Shown: in pieces, positions 1-10,700 of the stretch
Position numbering within the stretch: position 1 is the stretch's first letter
How the letters are laid out: each line of letters opens with the position of its first letter
The notes under the pieces: model-generated
Told to the model about the DNA's origin: nothing
Databases searched by the model: none
What the model saw: the letters and a program-made list of their open reading frames with translations, nothing else
DNA from: Tanypteryx hageni
Taxonomy: Eukaryota > Arthropoda > Insecta > Odonata > Petaluridae
Reading direction: 5' to 3'
Assembly: GCA_028673005.1 (NCBI GenBank)
Contig: CM054115.1
Coordinates: 107,007,172 to 107,071,171, forward strand
DNA length: 64,000 nucleotides
Translations under genes and position numbers: made by a program

Positions 1-2175
1 TCACAGCCTTCTAATACTTGACGTGAGTACAAAGCTCAAACAAATAAGAAAAACGAGAAGAGAAAGACAGACCTGGGACCTAGAAAAACTGAAAGAAAGG
101 CAGGATGTAGTCAGCATGAAGTTGGAAGATAACCTAAGAAAGTTGGAAAACAAACCGAAGACCGTCGATATAGAATGGGATGAAATTAAAACCAGTATCA
201 AGGATACCTTGGATAAAGAGATTGGAAAACAAGAGAAGAAAATCAGAAAACCATGGATCACGAAGGAAATGCTGGAGAAAATGGATGAGAGACGAAAATG
301 GAAAAACGTTAACAGTGAAGAAGGTAGAGCCAACTATAGGCGTATAAACAATGAGTTGAGAAGGGTAACAGATAAAGCTAGAGAAAATTGGCTAAAAGGA
401 AAATGTGATGAAATAGAACAAATGGAGAAATTAGGACGGTACGATATGATGTACGCTAAGGCACTGGAATTAGAAGATAAGAAGTCTAATGGAATTTGTG
501 GTAAAGGAATTATGAATACGGATGGGAAGATAGTCTCAGAAACAAAGGATGTAGCACAGGTATGGGAAGAATACATTAAGGAATTATACAGCAAACAGAC
601 AGGAGCGGCAAAAATAGAACTGGAAAATGAGGAAAACATTGAAGAAGACAACTTAGGACCAAGTATTATGGAGAGCGAAGTAGAAAAAGCGATAGTGGAA
701 CTTAAGAAGGGGAAAGCCACGGGCAGCGATGGAATACCGGCTGAGATACTTAAAGTCATAGGATCAGAAGGACTAAAAGCGATCACGAAATTAATTAATA
801 AGATTTACGACACGGGAGAGTGGCCTCAGGATTTCCTAGAAGTAACAATGATCCCTCTAAAGAAGAAGCCAAAGGCAATGCAGTGTAAAGATTACAGAAC
901 TATAAGCCTTCTGTCACACACATCGAAGATCATCACGAGGATTCTTAATAAAAGGCTGGAGAAAAAGGCAGAAGAAATAATAGGGGAAGATCAATTCGGT
1001 TTCAGAAAAGGACGAGGAACTAGAGATGCTATAGGAGTAGTTAGAATCATATCAGAAAGGGCAATAGAATACAGTCAAGATATCTGCGCATGTTTCGTAG
1101 ACTGGCAGAAGGCCTTTGATAGAGTAAATTGGGTAAAGTTGATGAAGATATTAAAGGATATAGGTGTAGACTGGAAAGACAGGAGACTGATTAGGAATCT
1201 ATATGAGAATCAAGTTGTAAAGGTCAGGTTTGAGAATGTGGACACCTGCGGAATAAATATCGGTAGAGGAGTAAGACAAGGCTGCTGCCTATCGCCAACC
1301 CTATTCAATATATATGGAGAAAGTCTAATGCAAGAAGCTTTAGAAGGCACAGGGGATTTCAAAATTGGAGGAAGGATTATAAGAACAGTAAAATACGCAG
1401 ATGATCAAGTACTTCTAGCAAGAAAGGAAGAGGAGCTACAAAAAATGATAAATAGACTAGTGATAACAGGTAGAAAATACGGTATGGAAATAAATACAGA
1501 AAAATCCAAGGTCATTCGAATATCGGGTAAAGAAGAGAATCTGAACATAACTATTGGGGGAAAGCCATTAGAACAAGTTTCAGAATATAAATACCTTGGA
1601 AGTATCATAACACGAGAGGCAAAATGTACGGATGAGATCAAAACTAGAATAGGAAAAGCAAAAGCGGCTTTTAGGAGAAAGAAACAACTACTTACAGGGA
1701 ATATAAGGGAAGATATCCGCAAGAAGTTGATAAAATGCTACGTATGGAGTATAGCATTGTATGGGGCAGAAACATGGACGCTAAGGAAAAATGACATCAA
1801 ATACTTGGAAAGCTTTGAAATGTGGACTTGGAGGAGAATGCTGAAGATAAAATGGACAGATAGGATGAAAAACGATGAAGTGCTACGAAGAATAGGAGAG
1901 AAGCGAATGATTATACAGACTATCAGAAAGAGGAAGGCTAACTGGGTTGGACATTACCTGAGGAGAGAGAGTATGATTAAAGACGTGTTAGAAGGAAAAC
2001 TAGATGGGAAAAGGGAAAGAGGTAGGAAAAGGTTTCAGCTGATAGACGATTTGAAAGGGAAAGAGAGTTATCAAGATATAAAGAGGACAGCGGAAAATAG
2101 GAGTATATGGAGAACCAGGTTTAACCATGAATAATCACGGACCTGTCTACGGACAGACTACCTATGATGATGAGG
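1..2175 (+). mobile_element. RTE-like non-LTR retrotransposon (LINE), 5' end outside window
   Basis: The long ORF described separately is followed by about 40 bp of 3' sequence that ends in a TGATGATGA run near 2166-2174. Short TGA/TGATGA tails are typical of RTE-type LINEs. The reading frame is already open at base 2, so the element continues left of the window. The first in-frame codons read His-Ser-Leu-Leu, which fits the end of the SDH motif that closes a LINE endonuclease domain. Together with the nAChR gene model this places the LINE upstream of exon 4581, probably in an intron of the receptor gene. Confidence 0.85.
2..2134 (+). CDS. LINE ORF2: reverse transcriptase with C-terminal zinc-knuckle-like tail (partial, 5' open)
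   Basis: Reverse transcriptase that would copy its own RNA into the genome by target-primed reverse transcription. The frame is open from the left edge; a GTG at 23 is only the first start-like codon and not a real start. Counting from 23, RT motifs appear in order: GSDGIPAEIL near residue 233, FGFRKGRG near 325, the motif-A aspartate in CFVDWQKAFDRVNW near 357, the motif-B stretch GVRQGCCLSP near 417, the catalytic YADD near 458, GMEINTEKSK and YKYLGSI after it. The C-terminal part carries the ALYGAETWTL, RKANWVGHYLRR and GRKRFQLIDDL blocks seen in RTE/BovB-like ORF2 proteins. There is no internal stop or frameshift over 700 codons, so the copy is young or active. Assignment to LINE RT is firm; the RTE clade is my best guess from the C-terminus and the tail. 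Confidence 0.9.
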   Translation, partial: HSLLILDVSTKLKQIRKTRRERQTWDLEKLKERQDVVSMKLEDNLRKLENKPKTVDIEWDEIKTSIKDTLDKEIGKQEKKIRKPWITKEMLEKMDERRKWKNVNSEEGRANYRRINNELRRVTDKARENWLKGKCDEIEQMEKLGRYDMMYAKALELEDKKSNGICGKGIMNTDGKIVSETKDVAQVWEEYIKELYSKQTGAAKIELENEENIEEDNLGPSIMESEVEKAIVELKKGKATGSDGIPAEILKVIGSEGLKAITKLINKIYDTGEWPQDFLEVTMIPLKKKPKAMQCKDYRTISLLSHTSKIITRILNKRLEKKAEEIIGEDQFGFRKGRGTRDAIGVVRIISERAIEYSQDICACFVDWQKAFDRVNWVKLMKILKDIGVDWKDRRLIRNLYENQVVKVRFENVDTCGINIGRGVRQGCCLSPTLFNIYGESLMQEALEGTGDFKIGGRIIRTVKYADDQVLLARKEEELQKMINRLVITGRKYGMEINTEKSKVIRISGKEENLNITIGGKPLEQVSEYKYLGSIITREAKCTDEIKTRIGKAKAAFRRKKQLLTGNIREDIRKKLIKCYVWSIALYGAETWTLRKNDIKYLESFEMWTWRRMLKIKWTDRMKNDEVLRRIGEKRMIIQTIRKRKANWVGHYLRRESMIKDVLEGKLDGKRERGRKRFQLIDDLKGKESYQDIKRTAENRSIWRTRFNHE

Positions 2176-2393
2176 TATAAAATTATCCAGATTAGAAGCT
2201 CTGAAGAGATGAACGAGGTAGTGCAACAATGAAGGGTAGTTTATTCTTATTGTTCTTTACAGAGTTTATTTATGCAAAAATATCTCTAACATTTTTTATT
2301 AAAATTCACTCAATAAGCGAGCTTGTAGTAATAAACAATACTACGTAAGCTATATTTCTAAAAAAATACCGGTGTAAATCAGATAATAAAAAT
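2176..2393. other. AT-rich sequence with no recognisable gene
   Basis: No coding signal. A short stretch near 2318-2365 resembles sequence in the 46.2-46.6 kb repeat (both contain a 'tactacgtaagc' or 'gctacgtaagcc' core), so it may be a relic of that family. Confidence 0.4.
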
Positions 2394-2900
2394 AATTTAT
2401 AATTTTCAAATATTTATGAAATTCATGCCAAATTAGTTTGAAAATAATCGGCAAGCGAAGCATTGGGGGCCAAGGCTAGAGCCCCTAGTATACTATTACA
2501 AATACTTCATATTCCACTACACTTGTTCCTACATCTTAAGAAATAAACATTTTCTAAACCTGTTTTATATACTTTTGAGGCATTTGGGAAGTGAGTAATG
2601 AGTATTTCAAATAATTCCGCGGATATATTTATGGAACATCATTTTCAAATTTATAATTTTCAAATATTTATGAAATTCATGCCAAATTAGTTTGAAAATA
2701 ATCGGCAAGCGAAGCATTGGGGGCCAAGGCTAGAGCCCCTAGTATACTATTACAAATACTTCATATTCCACTACACTTGTTCCTACATCTTAAGAAATAA
2801 ACATTTTCTAAACCTGTTTTATATACTTTTGAGGCATTTGGGAAGTGAGTAATGAGTATTTCAAATAATTCCGCGGATATATTTATGGAACATCATTTTC
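2394..2900. repeat. Exact 254-bp tandem duplication
   Basis: Copy 1 is about 2394-2646 and copy 2 about 2648-2900, with a fixed offset of 254 bases. I compared them base by base from the 'aattttcaaatatttatg' start to the 'ggaacatcattttc' end and found no difference. Each copy contains a GC-rich core, gcattgggggccaaggc. Nothing coding is seen. Identity this high means either a very recent duplication or an assembly artefact. Confidence 0.9.
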
Positions 2901-3777
2901 TCCAATTTTTATTTGTACACATTCATTTTCCCAACAAAGATGATGCATTTTCTTGAAGATTTCTCAAGCTCAGTGATTCATATAAACGCAATTATTTTGA
3001 TCTTATTTGATAGAACTAATTTCGAACATTTAGCATGTTTAGGATCATTTCATTGAGAACGGGAAAGTCTTTTGTGATTGTTTATCATTTGTTATTATTT
3101 TTAGATACGTTGGTAAATGCAGGAATTTCATTTTGGAGGAATTTTTTTCAAAATTCTCTTTTTTATTGTTCTTTTAAAAACACGTAAATAAATTGACAAG
3201 TCTTTGAGGATCCCACGCCCGTGAAAATAGGAGGTCCTTCCGTTTGTCATCAAAGCAAGAGGTAGCGGAAAAGAGCCGTTCAAATGGAATTTCTATTCTG
3301 CTGAGAGAATTTCTCTGGTATTTCAATAAAAATGGAAGCCAACTAAAATTTTTTCCCCAAAACTAAATATTTTTGACTGATAATGCGTATAGAGTTATAC
3401 AGCCACAATCAGTCAACATAAAAAGCTACTTATCGAAATTCAAATGAGTTGATTAATTCTATAATTAGTTTTAATGGCATGTTTCAAATATAAAGAAGTA
3501 CCTTGAACAGGTTTTATCGTATTTTTACTTTATGACGTATTTTATAGCCCCTATTTTGACAGAATATTTTCCGTGTAAAAATTGTAAACAAATAAAAGAT
3601 ATAACCAAGGGAAAAGATGGGAAATAAGGTTTCGTACGCCAAACTACCTGGGTTGGGTATTTATATTGAAAACATTACTGTAAAATCATATTGGCATAGA
3701 ATACATAAGATTTAAGAACATTAAAGCTTTTATAAACGAATCTATTTTGTATTTTATTAAACTATGCGAAATGTAAA
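2901..3777. other. Non-coding AT-rich spacer
   Basis: I see no exon-like open frame with splice signals and no transposon terminus. The stretch around 3605-3660 weakly resembles the 46.2-46.6 kb repeat ('acgccaaactacc' against 'acgctaagctacc'). Confidence 0.4.
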
Positions 3778-4484
3778 AATCTGATGTTGCCACCACATGA
3801 CTTTCTCCATACCTGTAATATTTCTAAAAATTCCAAGAAGGTTAAATGATAATGAATATTTTAAGGAACTGCGAGAAAAATTTTAAGACTTTACAAAGAA
3901 AGGAAATAGACATACCGTAGCCTTCTGATATTGGATATAGCCAGGAATCTCCAACAATTAAGAAAAGATAAAGGAGCGTTACTAAGCCGTAACTAAGCGT
4001 CAATTGTTAACAATAGTCGCCGGTAGATGGTGGCAACTAAACAATTAATTTTTTAAAAATCTCTTAAACAATGCATTATATGGGAAAATGTTTCAAACAA
4101 AGGTTGTAGAAAATTAAATTTCCTACAACATTTATTCCAGTATTTTTTTACATTAATCAAATATTAAAGCAAATATTTCAAAGAACTGATGTTACAAGAG
4201 TAAACACCCGCTTCCGGTTGACCGATCTATACCAAAAAATAATCAGTTCTTGTGACTGTCATAAAAATTTTAAATATAAAATTTCGCGTTGACCTGATTA
4301 ATAGTTTTTGAGTTAGAGCATCCACAAAATAGCTGTCACATAAACACACAGACATCATCGAGAAAATGGTCCAAACTTGTTCATGGGCCCTCGAAACGTG
4401 CATTTTCGTTTAAATCTGGAAATAGATTTTTTCATGAAAACAATACTTTCCCCCATACATACTACTTATGGAGAAAGTAAAAAT
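3778..4484 (-). repeat. Dispersed repeat family A, complete copy, reverse orientation
   Basis: About 700 bp that matches 18169-18880 in reverse complement along most of its length, including the blocks gttgtagaaaattaaatttc, acagacatcatcgagaaaat and a run encoding no protein. Both ends carry the same inverted motif (ctttctccata...), at 3799-3815 and 4462-4478 in opposite orientation, so the family behaves like a DNA transposon or MITE with short terminal inverted repeats. The internal sequence has no ORF of interest. Superfamily is not identified. Confidence 0.75.
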
Positions 4485-4580
4485 TGATTTATAATATTGT
4501 TTTTGTCAATTTCTTCCCATATTGCGCAATTTCCGGCTTTGCTTCTGCGCTTTTCTGGACGGGATGTACGCCGTGAACAG

Positions 4581-4715
4581 CTCTTCTTGTGTTCTACGTT
4601 CCATCGGAATCTGGAGAGAAGGTGACTTTGGGCATAAGTGCCTTGCTGTCTATGACGGTGTTCCTGATGACCATCCGAGAGAGCCTCCCTCCGACGGAGA
4701 AGACGCCGCTTATCA
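4581..4715 (+). CDS. nAChR subunit exon: end of M1, M2 pore helix, M2-M3 linker
   Basis: It encodes a partial codon, then [17 protein letters not shown]..., an almost classical receptor pore segment, followed by a polar linker ending TPLI. An in-frame TGA at 4574-4576 and an AG at 4579-4580 place the 3' splice site at 4581. The upstream pyrimidine tract is poor, so this boundary is the weakest in the model. The 5' splice site reads CA|GTGAGT. Exon length is 135 bp; it starts in phase 2 and leaves one base for the next exon. Confidence 0.85.
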
Positions 4716-7700
4716 GTGAGTGGCGGACGAAGTCTTACAAAAAAAATACCACCTCTATGATTTATATTTATGTGATTACTCTGCAAGCCGCCGAAACTGA
4801 TGGCATGGACTACTATTGCACCATGCTTGATTAAAATATCTATTAGCTTGTCTCATCGCATTTAGGAAAAAGGACGAGTAATACCTGTCAATTACAGCGA
4901 TGATTTCAGAGTATTTCTTTGTATGCTGTGGTCTTAATAACTTTGCGACATTACAATATAAGTATTAATTTTGTTTCTGCAATATAATCTATATAAATAG
5001 GAATTTTCCCGTCAAACTCATACATTTGAAAATGAAGCTCTATGAGTTGAAGTCTAATTATTTCGATCGCCTCAACTTTGCTCACATAACCTTTCCTGGT
5101 AGTCTGTCTTATTTCCATATGATGCTACAGTATATATTAAAGCCCCATTTATTCAGTCATCAACTGTCGTCCTCTCATAATTGCCTCTTTTACTCTTCTA
5201 TTCTCGTCCAGAAATTCGACGAAGTAATACCGGGAGAAGCATTAAAATTGCTTAAAAACAAAAGATAGCACAGGCATGTTGTCACTAACTTTAATGTGGC
5301 CCGCCGAAGCATTATCATCGCTTATTGAGGTCCGCCTAGGAAGCTGCAACTGTTAATGCGGTCCGCCACGTAAAAGGTTTGCCCACTCGTGGAATATGCA
5401 GACAAATTCCCAAGAATTGGAGGTGACTTCAATTTATATTCCATTAATTGTGACAATTATTGTTTCAAACAAGAAGGTAGAGAACGAGATTCGTGCGAAG
5501 CTATACTCAAGACTTTTGCAATGCAATATCTAAGTAGTATCGTTTAGTTTAGTACACATGACAGTGGAAGATAAAATTTCAATCATGGGAAATAAATTTT
5601 CTAATTAACAAACTGCAATTACGTACGCCAGATGTCACCAGGAATTAAATCCTTTAAACGAATGTGGCGCAAGTGGAATTCTGTTTAGCACAAATGGATC
5701 ATCATTTAGGACGGCTGCTTTGCTGCCGAAATGTGGATCTGGTTTTCCGACCTTTTTATTGTATGACGAAGTCACCTTCATCATCACATACGTATATGAT
5801 TAAAAGGTGCAAGAGGCTGCTTGGATTTGAATACCTCGTCCACAGCGCGTTACCTTATGATTCGACTCTTGGAATGTGTCACCCACCTCAGATGTCGACT
5901 AATTAGTAAATTGTTGCATTCAGAGAGGAAAATCATCTCAAAGAGCCCCTGTTTTTCCCCACCCCTGGGTTTCCCATGGAACATGTTTCCGACTCCAGTA
6001 CCATAAGCGCTGACCAATTTCCTGCTTTCAAGAATCTGATAGAGTGCCTTTTAAGCCTGCTAGGAGTTGATGGATTGACTCACAGTAATTGCCACATTCT
6101 CTTTTATTTAGGTATGTACTACGGAGTCAGTATCTGCCTGGTGTCCTTTGCCTCTGGCCTCTCGGTGGTCACGCTTAATGTGTACCACCGCGGTGTCCGT
6201 GGGACCGGAGTGCCTCGCCCGATAAAGAGCCTGGTGCTTGGTCACCTCGCCCGACTTGTGTTCCTCCAGTTCGAACCGAGACCCAGGAGGGCAGCGGGGG
6301 CAAGTGGTGCTTCTTCGGGGGACGAAGAATCCAAATCCAGAGTTCCAGTGAGTACTATATCTATCCACTAATATAGAACATTGAACTTTTCAAATATTTA
6401 ATATCCCATAAGGTGCCGAATTAAGGGACGTTCCAACAGTTAAGCTGATTGCAGTCTGACTGACCAGGAGCCCCTTCATATTACTAGCCTAACAATATTT
6501 TTACCAAACACATTTCTCTATTTAGTACTAGCGTGACCATATGGCCATGCAAAACACTAGTGGAAAGTATATAATGTGAAGCTTAAGATTTTAGTAAGTC
6601 TGTTTATTTTTTATAATTTTGTGGTTCCAAGATGTTTCTTGACTGACATTAAAGTGATATCACATCTCATTTTATGCTGTACTCAAGTGAAAACTTTAAT
6701 AATTATAGGATTTGCCAGTTAGCTTAAAAATTGTCAAATAGGCAAAGCTAATTTGTTATGTATACATTTCATTCTAATTGCTAAAAGCATTTGCTTCATT
6801 TTGAGTGAATAAAAGTTTGATTTTGCTTATAAGCATTTGCTACTCAGTATTAAGCAAATGCTTAAATTTAACGAAAAAAGGCACTTGACAATTCTTATTT
6901 CTAACTTGTTTTTGTTTACATTTAAGGTATTAGTTGAATGTAAAACTAAAAACAAAGAGTAGTAGTAGTTTATTTGGTCCAGAGATTAAGATATACATAG
7001 ATATATTGGGTAATATTTTTTTAAATGTTAATTAATTAATTTTTCTTTAACTAGTTCTTTTATAACTAAATTTGATAGTATCATAAATCATGGGTTCATT
7101 TTTATTCAATTAATTAAAATTAAAACAAATAGTACAAGCATTTATTACAGGAAATGGAGGGCCCTTTTATGTCAAGTGATGAAGGGTCTCATAATGAGGA
7201 AACATCCATACAAACGCAGTTTGTTAAAATAATACAAGAAAACAAAATAATTTTAAATAAGAGCCAAGTCCTAGAAATAAAACAGAAGAAGGATAAGGCA
7301 TTGATGATAGTTGGGCAGAAATACCAACAGATATTTGGAATAGGAATTACTGGGGCACAAATAAAAAAAACTAATAATATGAGGACGCAGATTAAAAAGA
7401 AAACAGGCATGAAGGCAACTGGAAACAAAAAAATGAAATTGAAAGAGTGGGAGCAAGCATTTTATGACACGAATGAGGATGAAAATTCAATTTTCAATCA
7501 AGTGGAGGGTGCAACATCGAGTGAATTTGATGATTCACCTTCGGTAGCCTATGAATCTTCTCTTTTTACATCTGCAACCGAAATAGTTGTAGATTATAAG
7601 GAAGATGAGAAAGAAAAGCCAGTGCCACATAAAGTTTTGAAAGGAACATTTAAGTACGAGAGAGAAGAAACAAAAAACTTAAATTTACAAGAACTTCAGA

Positions 7701-10700
7701 GACTAGCTTTATTAAAACAGTTAAATTTGTTCAATTTGCAGACAGAACGTTAGACTATTAAGTTAGAAAAATTGAAAGCTAATGAAACTTTTGTGCCCGA
7801 GGTGTATATTTCTGGCAGCAGTAATTACGATGATATTACGAGAGTTGACAATAATAATACAATGTATTTAGGTTAATAGTTAATTAAAATATATTTTATA
7901 TAAAAAAGCTTCATGTTTTGTCAAAACTAAACGTTTAATCAATATCTAATATATTATAACCGCTGTCTCTGCATCCCTGCCTGCGTCTGAAGCCTTCCGG
8001 CATGAACGCAAATAAACCGAGAACGGTCGGCTCGATTTCGACAAATCTTTCGCCTAAATATTCGGCGCGAACTCCTACACGTTTTAAGTGGGTAGTCGTC
8101 TCCCGGAAAGGCATGGGTTCGATACCAGGATAGTTTTCGTTTTTGCATTTGATTAACACGTGATCGGCTATAATACGATGTGTAGACCTTTATTCTTTAA
8201 CATTTTAAAATATCTTACAATCGAGACTTTGACTCGAGATTTATACCATTTAACGTAAAAAGAAATAGAAATTCGTATTCTTACCGCCGATTCTGTTGTT
8301 TAATTCCTGTTTGCTCATATTTTAAGTTTATTTTCGATTTTCTCCGGTTTTTCGACATTTCAAAAAGGAGGTTGCTAGGGTATCAGACATTTTTGCATTG
8401 TTAGACGCGGGCTTCAAGAGCATTGGCACTAAGCTTGCAATAAAACGGGTGAAGGACAAAAACAGATTGTCTCGAGTGACGTCACCTCCCAGTATAAACG
8501 CAAATAAATCAAGAAAGGTCGGTTCGATTTCGACAAATCTTTCGCCTGAATACTCGGCGCAAACTCTTGCAGGTTTTAAGTTGGAAATCGTCTCCCGAAA
8601 CGCATGAATGGTGTTAGATATATAATTATTTTAAGAGGAGCAATAAAAGTAGTTCAACTAATAACACTCTTTGTATCAATTTTTTGTCATAGGAACTATC
8701 GCATTGGGTCACTTCACGCAAGGCTCTCTAGATGTTTGCAGGAAGTACTGCAACAGGCCCCTAGTTATGCAATATATTCACTATTTCATTTCTTATTCTT
8801 TGACCTTTTCTCTTGATTTCTGCTTAATTTTCAAATTCTTCCTCTTCATTTTCTGCATCAAGTAACTCAACAAACGTAACATCAACCAATTCTTCCCAAC
8901 TTTAAAAGCATTAATGTAGCGTTTCCAATTTGAATGTAAAAGATACATGGAATGCAAATGAAACAAGCACAACAACTGTGCAAAAGCCGTCAAGGATCGT
9001 TGTCCAGAAATGTAAAAAACAAGTGGGAAAGGCCACATCTGCTGAAAGAGGCACTTTAATAGCATTAATTTTTGCAGTAAATGCAAAAAATTGTCTCACG
9101 AAAAATGCGCTAAGACTGCTAATCCATTTTATGTTTGTAAACATTATCATTCTAATCTTATCAGTGATGGTAGCGAATAAAACTTCCATAAATTTTCTTT
9201 CAAATTTTTGATATCATTCAAATTATTTTATAATTTGCAATTTCGTATTTATTTAATTAATAAAAACTACTTTGTTTCTGTCTTCATGTGATGTTGTCTG
9301 TCTAAATTCCATTTTATGATGAATTTATGAGTGTCACGATATGCCCCAGCCATGTCACAACTGGCCCCGTGGAGGGGCAATTTGTGACACACTGCAAGTC
9401 TTTGAAAATAGTTTTTTTCCAACAAAATGTCAAAACATGATATAACTTTTACTATGGGAATTAACGGTAAAATAGTTATAGTTTATGAATGCAAAACCCA
9501 CTTTCTCCTAAATGCAACCAAAAACATTTGAAAAATCGGAAACTGAAAACTGCTACAACTAGCCCCGGTATCCCCTACGTGATGATCTTCCCCGGCTCCT
9601 ATTTGAAATCCGAGATCACTTAAGTATGTATGTACCTGAAAAATATTTCCATCTTCTGTTTCCGTCACGTCTCTCTTGATATTCTCCGAGAAACTGATTT
9701 GAAGTAAACTCCACATTTTCTTACGAGAACCGATATACATTTTTATAACCGTTTGTTGTTGAAACTCGTCTTTTCTCGTATTTTTTAACTTTTCTTGTCG
9801 CCATAAACTCTGCCATATCAATTTATTTTTAGGGTAAATTATCGTGAAAATAGAATACTTCTTAGTAAGCCCTTTACCTCACTTAAAAAATATAAGCATA
9901 CTAGCGTAATTGTCCGTCAAATATGACGGGATTATCGTAAAGGTATTCCAAATATTTATGATTTCTATACGAAAAATCAGTGGAGAGATTGCTAATTGTG
10001 TGGATAGAGGATATGAATAAGCGAAATGTGTCCATGAGTTTGTCTGTAATTCAGGAGAAAGCTCAGTCGCGCTCTTTCGGGATTTTAAGCAGCGTGATGG
10101 TGGTGAAGGTTCATCTTGTGATGTTGAGACTGACTTTAAATCAAGCAATAGTTGGTTTCGAAGGTTTAAGATTCGGGCAAATTTTCTCAATCTTCGACTA
10201 ACGGCGGAGGCGGCTAGTGCAGACAACATTGCAGCAGCGAGTTTCCCGGCGGAACTCAAGGAAACCATTGAGGAAGGAGGCTATTCCCCAAAACAAGTGT
10301 TTAACGTAGATGAGACTGAATTGTATTGGAAGAAAATGCCATCCCGCACATACATTTTGAGGGAGGAGAGGTTGATTAGCGAGAAATTCCATTCCATTCT
10401 CGTATTGATTTCACCGTTTCAGACATATCAATACCTGTTTAAGCTGTATATCTATGCAAATAAACGTTAACTACAATTTGTACCATGATAGGCAAATTAA
10501 TATATTACCGACATTTTGTAATTGAAGCCATACTCAATAAGATATTCATCTACATATAATTAAAAATGTGGATTTAATTCAGACAAGAGCGAGTAATACA
10601 GTTGGTGGATAAAAATATCTTGTACAAATTTTCATGCTATATCCTTAAACATATATGGCTCTCTTTTTAATATCCTTAACACCAATTTTTCATTACAGGG

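Noticed and set aside
23..25. GTG as start codon of the first ORF
   Set aside because: The frame is open to the left edge and encodes the end of an endonuclease motif, so the start lies outside the window.
4522..4719. 65-codon ORF in another frame over the M2 exon
   Set aside because: Shadow of the nAChR exon; the receptor frame has clear homology and phase support.
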